From contig NZ_NEFD01000004.1 of the NCBI RefSeq assembly GCF_002252155.1, positions 62,001 through 126,000 of the forward strand: a DNA stretch of 64,000 nucleotides, in the 5' to 3' direction. The position numbers were made by a program, and so were the translations under genes. Origin of the DNA: Wohlfahrtiimonas sp. G9077. GTDB lineage: Bacteria; Pseudomonadota; Gammaproteobacteria; Cardiobacteriales; Wohlfahrtiimonadaceae. Positions within the stretch are counted from its first letter, which is position 1, and each line of letters starts with the position of its first letter. The notes under the pieces were generated by a model that saw nothing but the letters and a program-made list of their open reading frames with translations, was not told the DNA's origin and searched no databases. Below, piece by piece: positions 26,654-35,333 of the stretch.

Positions 26654-27493
26654 ATGAAAACACAATTGCCAAAAGAGGTTGAAGAACAGTTAGCTGCCAT
26701 CGAAAAAGATGGTGAATTATTGCCATCAGAAGCAGCAGTGCTACATGAAACAGTGCGTTATGAAGGGATTCGCGTTTTAGAGCGCGATGGTTATGCTTTG
26801 CTGCTCTCGGCATTGGCGGCAGGTTTTGCGATGGGGGCGGGTTTCATTGCCAAATCTGTGATTGCCATGCACATTGATGATCCTAATGTCAGCTTTTTAC
26901 TCAGTGGTTTTGGGTACACATTGGGTTATGTGATCATCATTTTATCGAACCAAATGCTCTTTACGGAAAATACGCTGACCGCAGTGTTGCCATTTATGAG
27001 TCATCCCTCAAAGCGCACGCTGTATCGGATCATGCGTTTGTGGGTGATTGTTTTGTGTGGCAATTTGTTGGGCGTTGTGGCGTTTACCCTTTCTTTGATT
27101 TATCTGCCCGATTTTTCTGTGGATGTGCGCGCGCATTTGCCGGCGCTGGGTCATCACATCATGGAAAACAGCCCGTATCAAATGCTGGTTAAAGGTGTCT
27201 TTGCCGGTTGGCTGATGGCGGCTTTGGTGTGGATGCTGCCAAATCTTGGTGACAATAAAATCTGGGGGATCATTTTCATCACCTACATCATCGCCCTTGG
27301 TGAGTTCACACACATCATTGCGGGCTCAAGTGAAGTGTTATATTTAGTGTTTACAGGGCACGAGCATTGGAGCCACTATTTTTATCCCTTTGCCATTCCC
27401 ACATTGATTGGCAATATTTTTGGGGGAACGATTCTGTTTGGGTTGATCTGTCATGGGGAGATCAGAAGCGACATGCCCAACAATCGTTTTTAA
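26654..27493 (+). CDS. Formate/nitrite transporter (FNT) family protein, YfdC-like
   Basis: A 279-aa membrane protein with about six to seven helices in the FocA/NirC fold: LLLSALAAGFAMGAGFIAKS, a conserved SNQMLFTENTLTAVLPF segment (the FNT family's central LFTEN-type motif), and TLIGNIFGGTILFGLI. The N-terminal cytosolic extension of about 45 charged residues makes it closer to YfdC than to FocA. FNT members conduct formate, nitrite or HS-. I chose the ATG at 26654, with a G-rich site upstream, over ATG 26642. Confidence 0.85.
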   Translation: MKTQLPKEVEEQLAAIEKDGELLPSEAAVLHETVRYEGIRVLERDGYALLLSALAAGFAMGAGFIAKSVIAMHIDDPNVSFLLSGFGYTLGYVIIILSNQMLFTENTLTAVLPFMSHPSKRTLYRIMRLWVIVLCGNLLGVVAFTLSLIYLPDFSVDVRAHLPALGHHIMENSPYQMLVKGVFAGWLMAALVWMLPNLGDNKIWGIIFITYIIALGEFTHIIAGSSEVLYLVFTGHEHWSHYFYPFAIPTLIGNIFGGTILFGLICHGEIRSDMPNNRF

Positions 27494-27500
27494 TGATGTC

Positions 27501-27529
27501 AAAAAACCTCGGTTCCCCGAGGTTTTTTT
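27501..27529. terminator. Bidirectional terminator between the FNT gene and the siderophore importer
   Basis: CCTCGG (27507-27512), loop TTCC, CCGAGG (27517-27522), flanked by six A and seven T. Confidence 0.9.
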
Positions 27530-27547
27530 AGATGAATGAACAGTGGA

Positions 27548-28552
27548 TTATTGTTCTAATGCTTTGCTCGCATCTTCAATCATCACTTTGGTGGATTTTA
27601 ATCCGCCGCCAGATAAATACCAAACGTTTGGATCTAAATAGATGATTTTGCCATTTTTGAAGGCTTTGGTGTTTTTCACCAAATCATTTTCAACTGTTTG
27701 TTTAGCCGTTGTGCCGCCTGCATTGATCACTGCTGTGCGATCCACCACAAAGATGTAATCAGGATCTAAATTCATCACATATTCAAAGGAAACACTTTGA
27801 CCGTGACGGGACACTTCAATGGTTTCATCGGCAGGTTTAAAGCCCAACACATCGTGAATGAAGCCAAAGCGAGAACCTGGGCCATATGCGCTGATTTTGC
27901 CATCGTTTGCTAAAATGATGAGGGCTTTTTCTGGCATGTTTTCAGTTTTTGCTTTCACTTTTGCGATCGCGTCATTGAGTTCAGCCAATTGTGCTTTTGC
28001 TTCTGCTTCTTTACCGAAGAGTTTGCCCAAGGTTGTGGCATTTTCTGTCAAAGAAGGCATGTAATTTTGATCATCAATGTTGTAATTGATGGTGGGCGCG
28101 ATCTCTGCAAATTGCTCATAAAGCGGCGCTTGACGAATGGCAATGATCATAAAATCAGGTTTTGCAGCGTGAATGGCTTCAAAATCTGGCTCTTTTAAGG
28201 CGCCAAAATCTAAATATTTAGGATCTTTATATTCGCTTAAGTAAGCTGGAATGTTGGCTTTTGGAATGCCCAACACATTGACGCCAAGGGCTTCTAATGT
28301 ATCTAATGAACCAAAGTCAAACACCACAGTGCGCTGAGGATTCATGGGCACAACGGTTTCACCCGATAGATGTTTAATGGTCATGGTTTTAGCCGCTTCA
28401 GGGGCTTTGTCAACAGATGCAGCAGGCGCTGTGGTTGTGGTTTCTGTTTGAGTTTCGACCACCACTGTTTCTGTTTTAGGTTGTTCATTGCCACAAGCGG
28501 CAAGCATTAAGGCAAACGCGGAAGCTAACGCAGCTTTTTTATATGACTTCAT
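27548..28552 (-). CDS. Siderophore ABC transporter, substrate-binding lipoprotein (FatB/CeuE/YclQ-like)
   Basis: A 334-aa periplasmic binding protein anchored as a lipoprotein: the lipobox is LMLAACGN with the lipidated Cys20. A Thr/Ala-rich linker leads to a two-lobed FecCD-type binding domain (PQRTVVFDFGSLDTLEALGV; NVWYLSGGG near the end). The NVWYLSGGGL end is typical of the catecholate/petrobactin-type binders FatB, CeuE and YclQ. It is the last gene of a leftward operon permease-permease-ATPase-binding protein. No outer-membrane receptor is adjacent. Confidence 0.88.
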   Translation of the reverse strand: MKSYKKAALASAFALMLAACGNEQPKTETVVVETQTETTTTAPAASVDKAPEAAKTMTIKHLSGETVVPMNPQRTVVFDFGSLDTLEALGVNVLGIPKANIPAYLSEYKDPKYLDFGALKEPDFEAIHAAKPDFMIIAIRQAPLYEQFAEIAPTINYNIDDQNYMPSLTENATTLGKLFGKEAEAKAQLAELNDAIAKVKAKTENMPEKALIILANDGKISAYGPGSRFGFIHDVLGFKPADETIEVSRHGQSVSFEYVMNLDPDYIFVVDRTAVINAGGTTAKQTVENDLVKNTKAFKNGKIIYLDPNVWYLSGGGLKSTKVMIEDASKALEQ

Positions 28553-28576
28553 TCATAACTCCTTACAAAGCTAGTT

Positions 28577-29335
28577 TTAAGTAAAATAGACGCAAATGCG
28601 TTGATCGTTGATTAACTGTATCGGAATTTCCATGTCATAAATGTCTTTAAGTACATGGGAATCGATGATTCTCCCTGTTTCTCCCTCATGCACGAGTGCG
28701 CCGTTTTTGAGGGCTATAATGTGATCGGAATAACACGATGCAAAGTTGATGTCATGAATGACCACCACAATCGTTTTATTCTTCTCGCGCACTAATTTTT
28801 GTAGCACCTGCATGATCTCCACAGAGTGCTTCATGTCTAAGTTGTTTAAGGGCTCATCTAAAAAGATGATGTCCGTATTTTGTGCCACCACCATCGCAAT
28901 GAAAGCGCATTGGCGTTGACCGCCGCTGAGCTCTGCAATGTGTTTATCCTGTAAATGGGCAAGCCCCATGTATTCAATGGCTTGATCAATATAATGCTGA
29001 TCCTCTGCCGTTAAGCGCCCTTTGCTATAGGGAAAACGCCCAAAGGCCACCAATTCACGCACCGTAATGCGAAGATTAATGTGGTTTGCTTGCTTTAAAA
29101 TGGAAATTTTTTGTGCCAATTGATCAGGCTGCCATGTGTGGATTTCGCGGCCATCGATGTAGATTTCACCTTGATCCGGCTTAAATAAGCGGCTCATCAT
29201 GCCAAGCAATGTACTTTTACCGGCACCATTTGGGCCGATGAGGGAGGTGACTTTGCCTTCAGGAATCGTGATGGAGACATTGTCCACCACTTTGCGTTGC
29301 CCAAAGGATTTAGAAACATTATTGACCACTACCAT
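28577..29335 (-). CDS. Siderophore ABC transporter, ATP-binding protein
   Basis: A 252-aa ABC ATPase of the FecE/FepC type: Walker A GPNGAGKSTLL, signature ELSGGQRQCAFIAM, Walker B DIIFLDEPLNNLD, and the H-loop VVVIHDIN. It energises uptake through the two FecCD-type permeases. Its start overlaps the upstream permease by 7 bases. The substrate is inferred to be a catecholate-type siderophore from the binding protein. Confidence 0.93.
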   Translation of the reverse strand: MVVVNNVSKSFGQRKVVDNVSITIPEGKVTSLIGPNGAGKSTLLGMMSRLFKPDQGEIYIDGREIHTWQPDQLAQKISILKQANHINLRITVRELVAFGRFPYSKGRLTAEDQHYIDQAIEYMGLAHLQDKHIAELSGGQRQCAFIAMVVAQNTDIIFLDEPLNNLDMKHSVEIMQVLQKLVREKNKTIVVVIHDINFASCYSDHIIALKNGALVHEGETGRIIDSHVLKDIYDMEIPIQLINDQRICVYFT

Positions 29336-30276
29336 TTTTGATTCTCCCGCAGTAATAAATACATGAAGTAAAGGCCGCCGATGAAGTTGATGATCACACT
29401 TAAAGTGGTGGAGAAGGTGAAAAAGCGTTCCACCAAAAGCTGGCCAAAGGCTAGGGCACAGATGCTCACAAGCACTGAACCGATCAAGAGGACTGAGTGT
29501 TTATAGGTTTTAAAAATCTCATAGGTGAGGTTTGCCACCAATAATCCCAAAAATGTGATGGGACCAATGAGTGCGGTGGAAACCGCCGTGAGGATTGCCA
29601 CCACAATTAAGCTAGTACGCACAACTTTTGCATAATCAATGCCAAGATTCACGGCTTGATCGCGCCCAAGGCTCAATACATCAAGGTATTTAATGATGGG
29701 GAAATAACCTGCCATCACCACGCCAATGATGCCCACAGACCACCACAACAATTTGACTTGAACGTTGTTAAAGCTTGCAAACATCTTGTCTTGCACGATT
29801 AAAAATTCATTGGGGTCAATCAGCACCTGCATGAAGGTGGATAAGCTTTGGAACAGCGCACCTAAAATGATGCCCACCAATAATAAAAAGTAGACGGATT
29901 TACCGTTTTTCAGCATCACTCTAAAGAGTAAAACAGCAAAGCCCACTAAAATGGCAATGGAGATGAAAAAGAGCCATTGATTGCCAAGGAGCGTGTAGTT
30001 TTTACTGCCCAGTAAAAAGATGAGCAGGGTTTGCACCAAAAGATAGAGCCAATCGAGCCCAATGATGCTTGGGGTCAGAATTCGATTGTGGGTCACCGTT
30101 TGGAAAATCACAGTGGAGATGGCAATCGCACTACCGGCAACCACCATTGCCGCGATTTTAAAACCGCGTTTAGGCAGTGAATAGCTCCAGTTAGCACCGA
30201 GCTTATAAAAAAGGAAGAGCAGAATGCTCAGCAGCGTCAGACCGAGCAGAATGAATATTTTGGTGCGATGACTCAT
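29329..30276 (-). CDS. Siderophore ABC transporter, permease 2 (FecCD family)
   Basis: A 315-aa FecCD-family permease with about nine helices. The cytoplasmic coupling region SLGRDQAVNLGIDYAKVV and GPITFLGLLVANLTYEIF matches the BtuC/FecD family. It resembles FatC/CeuC/YclO-type subunits. The ATG overlaps the end of the first permease by 4 bases (ATGA). Confidence 0.9.
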   Translation of the reverse strand: MSHRTKIFILLGLTLLSILLFLFYKLGANWSYSLPKRGFKIAAMVVAGSAIAISTVIFQTVTHNRILTPSIIGLDWLYLLVQTLLIFLLGSKNYTLLGNQWLFFISIAILVGFAVLLFRVMLKNGKSVYFLLLVGIILGALFQSLSTFMQVLIDPNEFLIVQDKMFASFNNVQVKLLWWSVGIIGVVMAGYFPIIKYLDVLSLGRDQAVNLGIDYAKVVRTSLIVVAILTAVSTALIGPITFLGLLVANLTYEIFKTYKHSVLLIGSVLVSICALAFGQLLVERFFTFSTTLSVIINFIGGLYFMYLLLRENQKW

Positions 30277-31229
30277 GTGTTTGCAGCCTTTTTAAAGAGT
30301 AACCAGACAAATAGGGTGCTGCCCAAAATACCAATGGTGACGCTGATGGGAATCTCGTATGGATGAATGATGATGCGCCCAACAATGTCACACACAAGCA
30401 CAATGATGGCGCCCACAAGCGCTGTGTAGGGCAGCGTGATGCGCACATTGTCACCTTTATAGAGCGACACAATGTTTGGCACAATGAGCCCAATAAAGGG
30501 AATCATGCCCACGGTGAGAATCACGCAGGCAGTGATCATCGCCACAATCGCCAATCCAATGTTCACCACTTGATGGTATTTGAGCCCCAAATTTTTGGCA
30601 AAATCTTCCCCTAAGCCGGCAATGGCAAATTGATTGGCATAGAGATACGCCACAATCATTAAGGGAATGGAAACATACATGAGTTCATAACGCCCACTCA
30701 TCACCATGGAAAAATCGCCAAGCAGCCATGAGGAGATGTTTTGAATGAGGTCATATTTATAGGCGATGAAAGTTGAGATTGAGCTGATGATCCCGCCAAA
30801 CATTAAGCCGACCAATGGGACAAACACCGCATCCTTATAGCGGATGTGGTTTAAAATTTTCATGAAAATAAAGGTGCCCGCTAAGGAAAAGGCAAAGGCG
30901 AGGAGCATTTTGACAATCGGGCTTGAGCTGGCAAAGAGCAAAAGGGCGACCAAAATCCCCAATTTTGCCGATTCTAACGTGCCTGCAGTGGTTGGGGAGA
31001 CAAAGGCATTTTGACTCAGCTTTTGCATGATCAAACCTGCAATGCTTAGACTTGCCCCCGCGATTAAAATGGTCACCAAGCGCGGCACGCGGCTCACAAA
31101 AATGGTCTGCAATTGAATCTCTGTGAGGTTCAGTGTGAGAACATCACGCACAGAGATGTTCAAGACGCCCACAAACAGTGAGATCACAGAGAGGATGATT
31201 AAAATGAGAAAAAGATGGCGTTTTCTCAT
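30273..31229 (-). CDS. Siderophore ABC transporter, permease 1 (FecCD family)
   Basis: A 319-aa FecCD-family permease with the conserved LARRSRLVTILIAGASLSIAGL-type region (here VPRLVTILIAGASLSIAGLI), the coupling segment GLGEDFAKNLGLKYHQVV and GMIPFIGLIVPNIV. Resembles FatD/CeuB/YclN-type subunits. The open frame continues 50 codons upstream across the Fur-like box and is unlikely to be coding there; I use the ATG at 31229. First gene of the importer operon. Confidence 0.88.
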   Translation of the reverse strand: MRKRHLFLILIILSVISLFVGVLNISVRDVLTLNLTEIQLQTIFVSRVPRLVTILIAGASLSIAGLIMQKLSQNAFVSPTTAGTLESAKLGILVALLLFASSSPIVKMLLAFAFSLAGTFIFMKILNHIRYKDAVFVPLVGLMFGGIISSISTFIAYKYDLIQNISSWLLGDFSMVMSGRYELMYVSIPLMIVAYLYANQFAIAGLGEDFAKNLGLKYHQVVNIGLAIVAMITACVILTVGMIPFIGLIVPNIVSLYKGDNVRITLPYTALVGAIIVLVCDIVGRIIIHPYEIPISVTIGILGSTLFVWLLFKKAANT

Positions 31230-31269
31230 GGTTAGTAATAGCCCTTCATAAATGCAATTAATGCTCGAA

Positions 31270-31288
31270 TGATAATGATTGTATTTTA
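31270..31288 (-). promoter_or_regulatory. Fur-box-like site upstream of the siderophore importer
   Basis: TGATAATGATTGTAT (31270-31284) matches the Fur 7-1-7 repeat TGATAAT-N-ATTATCA in 12 of 14 scored bases and lies about 45 bases before the first permease ATG, in the promoter gap. Iron-dependent repression is the expected effect. Confidence 0.6.
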
Positions 31289-31474
31289 CATGATATTTAA
31301 CCTTTTCATAGTAAGGGCAGGAAAAATGGTGGGATTGCATGTATAATGTTTGTTCAATTTTTTGTGCAGATTTCGTCAATTAATTGAATTGATTGGCATT
31401 ATAAGGATTTTAAATCTGCGCACTGTTTAGGCAACTGATGTAGAATGTTCGCCACTTTTATGAAAGATTAATCT

Positions 31475-32329
31475 ATGGAAAATAAAGAGACATTCGCGCC
31501 GTGGGCCATTGGCGTGTTTTTATTGGCAGTGCTGACGGTGCAATCTGGCGCTGTGTTGGCAAAAAAATTATTTGAATCTGTGGGGCCAGAAGGCGCAACC
31601 TCCATGCGTTTAGGCTTTGCAGCTTTGATGCTCTTGGTGGTGTTTCGTCCGTGGCGCATTAATTTTAAAAAGGGCAATTTAAAACAATTTTTAGTGTATG
31701 GCGTGGCGTTGGGTGCCATGAACTTCTTTTTCTATCGTGCCTTAAAAGAGATTCCGATTGGGATTGCTGTGGCCATTGAATTTGTGGGGCCATTGTCTGT
31801 GGCGCTGATTTACTCGCGCCGCCCGATAGATTTTATCTGGATTTTATTGGCGGTCATTGGTTTATTATTGCTCCTACCGATTGGTCAAGAGGTGCACAAT
31901 GTAAACTTTAAAGGTGTGATTTACGCACTCATTGCCGGTTTTTGGTGGGCGGTTTACATCATTTATGGTCGTAAAGTGGGCAAAGCATATGGCATTCCCA
32001 TTGTCTCTGCCGGCATGATTGTGGGGGCGCTTATTTTTGCACCCATTGGCATCATCACAGAAGGGGTAACCTTACTCAATCCCACTATTTTGGGGTTAGG
32101 ATTATTGGTGGCACTGTTATCATCAGCCATTCCCTTTGCATTAGAACTCATCGCGATGACGCACATTCCTGCCAAAACCTACGGAACGCTCAGCAGCATG
32201 GAGCCAGCTGTGGGCGCAATCTTTGGCATTGTCTTTTTAAGTGAGTATTTGTTGCCCATTCAATGGGTGGCGCTCAGTGCCATCATTTGTGCATCGATTG
32301 GGGCAACATTGACGGCGCGCGGAAAATAG
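31475..32329 (+). CDS. EamA-family exporter, RhtA-like
   Basis: A 284-aa protein with ten predicted helices in two EamA halves. GPEGATSMRLGFAALMLL, FFFYRALKEIPIGIAVAIEF and IAMTHIPAKTYGTLSSMEPA match the RhtA (threonine/homoserine exporter) subgroup. The substrate is inferred from that resemblance. Start ATG at 31475 with a weak GAAAGA upstream. Monocistronic. Confidence 0.83.
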   Translation: MENKETFAPWAIGVFLLAVLTVQSGAVLAKKLFESVGPEGATSMRLGFAALMLLVVFRPWRINFKKGNLKQFLVYGVALGAMNFFFYRALKEIPIGIAVAIEFVGPLSVALIYSRRPIDFIWILLAVIGLLLLLPIGQEVHNVNFKGVIYALIAGFWWAVYIIYGRKVGKAYGIPIVSAGMIVGALIFAPIGIITEGVTLLNPTILGLGLLVALLSSAIPFALELIAMTHIPAKTYGTLSSMEPAVGAIFGIVFLSEYLLPIQWVALSAIICASIGATLTARGK

Positions 32330-32349
32330 TGGATATCGCTTGACCAAAG

Positions 32350-32387
32350 GGTAGTGCAACGCTAACATATCTATGTGTTCCACTACC
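32350..32387 (+). repeat. Inverted repeat / long hairpin upstream of the SMR pair
   Basis: GGTAGTG (32350-32356) and CACTACC (32381-32387) enclose a second pairing, AACATA with TGTGTT. It is 20 bases after the rhtA-like stop, and it is followed by AAAATTTTT. It may be a terminator for that gene or a leader or operator element for the SMR genes 140 bases downstream; it does not match the guanidine riboswitch classes I know. Confidence 0.45.
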
Positions 32388-32529
32388 AAAATTTTTATGC
32401 CTGTCATATATCATATAGATAACACCTCACATTTCTTAACATCTCACTTTCTACTGCTACTTTATTAGCGTCTCTATCTACTCAGCGTTGTCAATTTTTT
32501 AATTACACATTTTAGATAGAGGAATTCTT

Positions 32530-32877
32530 ATGAACAATAAAGCTTGGTTTTATGTCGGGCTCACCAGCATTTTTGAGCTGATTTGGCTTTATGGATTTAA
32601 TCGTGCAGAAGCACCATGGCAATGGGCACTGGTTGTGCTATTTATTTTCATGGACTTAAACTTTTTAGCCAAAGCGTGTCAATATTTAGCCGCCGGCACT
32701 GTTTATGCTGTGTTTGCTGCAGTCGGCACCATCGGCACTATTTTAATGGACACTTTCTTATTAGAACAAACCATCTCAAGTGCGATGATGGTGTGTATGG
32801 CACTCATTTTACTTGGCGTGCTTGGCCTGAATTTATCGGATCCTTCGGCAGACGAAGAGGAGGAAAATCATGGCTAA
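32530..32877 (+). CDS. SMR-family transporter subunit 1 (Gdx/YkkC-like)
   Basis: A 115-aa four-helix small multidrug resistance protein. The essential membrane-embedded glutamate is Glu16 in TSIFELIWLYGF; the ExxW arrangement is like guanidinium-exporting Gdx/SugE members. Unusual is an acidic C-terminal tail (DPSADEEEENHG). It overlaps the second SMR gene by 8 bases, the arrangement of heterodimeric pairs such as YkkCD or EbrAB. ATG behind GAGGAATTCTT. Confidence 0.85.
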   Translation: MNNKAWFYVGLTSIFELIWLYGFNRAEAPWQWALVVLFIFMDLNFLAKACQYLAAGTVYAVFAAVGTIGTILMDTFLLEQTISSAMMVCMALILLGVLGLNLSDPSADEEEENHG

Positions 32878-33205
32878 TTACGGCACTTGGATCGGTTGGG
32901 GCTTGGTGACATTGGCTGTTGCCGCAGAGATGGTGGGTATTTTTGGCTTAAGCTTATATACCCGTAAAAAGAATCTCATCAATCGATTATTGTATTTTGG
33001 TGGTTTAGCGGCATCATTTGTGGCGCTGTATTACTCGTTTCATTATCTACCGGTGAGCATTGCATACACGGTATTGACGGGGATCGGGACAGCGGCAGCC
33101 GTTGTGATCAACATTTTATTTTTTAACGAATCTAAAGACATTAAACGCATCATCAGCTTAGCGCTCATCATCGCAGGGGTTTGCGGTTTGAAATTCTTAA
33201 GTTGA
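32870..33205 (+). CDS. SMR-family transporter subunit 2 (YkkD-like)
   Basis: A 111-aa SMR protein, with Glu20 in LAVAAEMVGIFGLSLY as the essential charge, four helices and a conserved YLPVSIAYTVLTGIGTAAAV segment. It starts within the end of the first SMR gene behind GAGGAGG. With subunit 1 it probably forms an antiparallel heterodimer that exports a cationic compound, possibly guanidinium or a quaternary amine. Substrate is not settled by sequence. Confidence 0.87.
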   Translation: MANYGTWIGWGLVTLAVAAEMVGIFGLSLYTRKKNLINRLLYFGGLAASFVALYYSFHYLPVSIAYTVLTGIGTAAAVVINILFFNESKDIKRIISLALIIAGVCGLKFLS

Positions 33206-33211
33206 TCAATC

Positions 33212-33235
33212 ACCTCGGGTCACCGAGGTTTTTTT
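33212..33235 (+). terminator. Intrinsic terminator after the SMR pair
   Basis: ACCTCGG (33212-33218), loop GTCA, CCGAGGT (33223-33229), then TTTTTT. Confidence 0.9.
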
Positions 33236-33285
33236 ATGGCGTGCGTTTGTGCCATAATCAAGTTTTCACCAATGAAGGAGAGATC

Positions 33286-33606
33286 ATGGTTAAGCACATT
33301 GTGTTGGTTCGTTTTAAAAAAGAGACATCAAAAGCGGCGATTCGTGCCATTTTTGAAAAAATCCGTGCTTTAGAAGTCGTTTTGCCCACCATGCAATCAT
33401 TTGATTATGGATTATACAATGGGGCAGAAGCGCGTTATAAAGGTTTTGATTATGCATTTTATATGACATTTAACAATGCAACAGAGCGCGATGAATATTT
33501 GGTGCATCCTGAGCATGTTAAAGTGGGCACAGAGCTTCGCAGCATGTTAGATTCTGAAGGCAGTGACTCATTTTTTGCCTTTGATTATGATACGGATCTG
33601 CTCTAA
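33286..33606 (+). CDS. Dabb-domain (stress-responsive alpha/beta barrel) protein
   Basis: A 106-aa protein made of a single Dabb ferredoxin-like domain: HIVLVRFKKETSKAAIRAIF at the start and DEYLVHPEHVKVGTELRSML in the second half. Such proteins are dimeric and of mixed function; none can be assigned. The ATG at 33286 has AAGGAGAGATC upstream; the open frame upstream to 33181 crosses a terminator and is not coding. Confidence 0.83.
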   Translation: MVKHIVLVRFKKETSKAAIRAIFEKIRALEVVLPTMQSFDYGLYNGAEARYKGFDYAFYMTFNNATERDEYLVHPEHVKVGTELRSMLDSEGSDSFFAFDYDTDLL

Positions 33607-33617
33607 CTGTCAGCCAT

Positions 33618-33646
33618 AAAAAAGCCATCTTGAGGATGGCTTTTTT
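33618..33646. terminator. Bidirectional terminator between the Dabb gene and abgT
   Basis: GCCATC (33624-33629) pairs with GATGGC (33635-33640) around TTGAG, flanked by six A and six T. Confidence 0.88.
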
Positions 33647-33654
33647 AATGTGCA

Positions 33655-35063
33655 TTATCCGGCTGATGGCGAGAAGTAAATGGCAGAACCGGGGCCCACA
33701 GGAATGCCAAACACAAAGACCCAAATGCAAAAGACAATGATCCAAACCGTGAGGAAGATGACAGAATAAGGCACCATCATGGCAAGGATTGTGCCGATGC
33801 CAGCATCTTTTTTATACTTCAATGCCATCGCGACAATTAAACCAAAGTAGCTCATCATGGGCGTAATAATATTGGTGGCCGAATCCCCAATGCGGTAAGC
33901 CGCTTGAATGGTTTCAGGTGCATAACCTGCCAACATTAACATGGGGACAAAAATGGGTGCAGTCACTGCCCATTGTGCAGAGGCAGAGCTCATCATCAAA
34001 TTAATGAAGCCACAGATCAAAATAAAGCAGATAAATAGCACCATGCTGTTGATCTCAATGCTGGTTAAGAAGTTTGCGCCATGGACCACAATGATTTGCC
34101 CAAGATTCGTCCAGTTGAAAAAGGCGATGAATTGCGCTGCAAAGAAAACGATCACTAAATATAGGCCAAGGGTGCTCATTGAGCCGCTCATGGCATTGAC
34201 GATGTCGCGATCATTTTTAAAGCTTTTCACGATAAAGCCATACACGATGCCGGGAATGGCAAAGAAGAAGAAAATAAAGATCACAATTGATTGGAAAAAG
34301 GGTGAGTTTGCAATGGCGCCTGTGGTTTGATTGCGTAAGATGCCATCGCTTGGCACCACCATCCATGCTGTGATGATGGCTAAGATCACAAAAGAGATGG
34401 CAGCCCAAAATAGCCCTTTTTTCTCAATGGGCGTCACTTCGGCAGATGAGGCAATGTTGTGTTCTTCATCGCTCATTTCAGCGTGATTGTACGGCCCTAA
34501 TTGTGGTTCAACGATTTTTTCTGTCACAAACCAGCCCAAAAATGTCACCACAAAGGTGCTAAAAGCCATGAAGTACCAGTTGGCTTCTGCCCCCACAATG
34601 TATGTGGGATCAAAACAACATAGCCCAACTCACCGGCAGTGTTGGACATGACGCCAGCAAACACAACGGCAGCGGTTGTGAATTTCGGTGGTGCTTTTAA
34701 AACAATCAAGCGCATTGCTGAAGAAAATAGCCCCGCACGATCTGCAATGCCAACGCCTAGCATTGCCACCAATACAGTGCCAAGGGGTGCAAAGCTTGTG
34801 AAGTTGGTGACAACATTGGAGAGAATCTTACGAATGCCGGCGGCGTCCAATAAACTGACGGCATGAATGACGCCATCAGGCGCACGGCCTTTGGCGCCTT
34901 CAGGGCGCGGATCTGCAACACTTAAACCAAAATAATCCCCAAGGGCCGATGCCACCAAAATCATGGCTATGAGAATGGCAAAGAGCACCACAGGATGGGG
35001 CAGTGCATTGCCGAGCCACTCAAGGGTATTGAGTAGTCGATTCTTTTTAGCTTTCATTTCCAT
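33655..35063 (-). pseudogene. AbgT-family transporter gene interrupted by an internal deletion and frameshift
   Basis: Two overlapping frames together encode one AbgT/MtrF/YdaH-type transporter. The first frame (35063 to the junction) reads through MSNTAGELGYVVLIP and then continues out of frame to a stop at 34545. The second frame resumes as DPTYIVGAEANWYFMAFSTF and runs to 33655 with the conserved GWFVTEKIVEPQLG. Family members carry roughly 50-60 residues between the VVLIP and the (I)DPxY segments; here they are fused at about 34605-34614 with the loss of frame. The 1409-base span is likewise short of a typical 510-525 codon gene. The protein would lack helices around the substrate site, so it should be inactive. 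Family role: aminobenzoyl-glutamate or sulfonamide export. Confidence 0.85.
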
Positions 35064-35280
35064 AACATTTTATCCTCATTTGCTGATCATTCAATTGTGC
35101 TTTAATGGTGTTAAAAAATTGAATTTTATGGTTTTGATTATTTTATTGATACGATTTAATCAGCAACAATATCAAAGTATTTTATATTTTTGTAGTTATT
35201 ATGTAGTTTTGTGCGCTTTTTAGACAATGACAGAATGCATGTATCAGATGGCAATGTGCGCAAAATACCCCGAATTTGGA

Positions 35281-35309
35281 CAAAATAAATCCCGAACGAA
35301 TCGGGATTT
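35281..35309 (-). terminator. dnaJ terminator
   Basis: Read on the minus strand: AAATCCCGA and TCGGGATTT (arms at 35301-35309 and 35287-35295) around a five-base loop, followed by TATTTTG. It lies 25 bases after the dnaJ stop. Confidence 0.75.
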
Positions 35310-35333
35310 AAGGTCAGTGTTTAAAAAGGTTCA

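Noticed and set aside
31230-31379. Fifty-codon N-terminal extension of the first siderophore permease
   Set aside because: It covers the Fur-like box and promoter region and would place polar residues before the first helix.
32341-32529. Guanidine riboswitch before the SMR pair
   Set aside because: None of the conserved guanidine-I, -II (ACGR loops) or -III blocks can be found.
33181-33285. N-terminal extension of the Dabb protein
   Set aside because: It overlaps the end of the SMR gene and the intrinsic terminator; the ATG at 33286 has a strong ribosome site.
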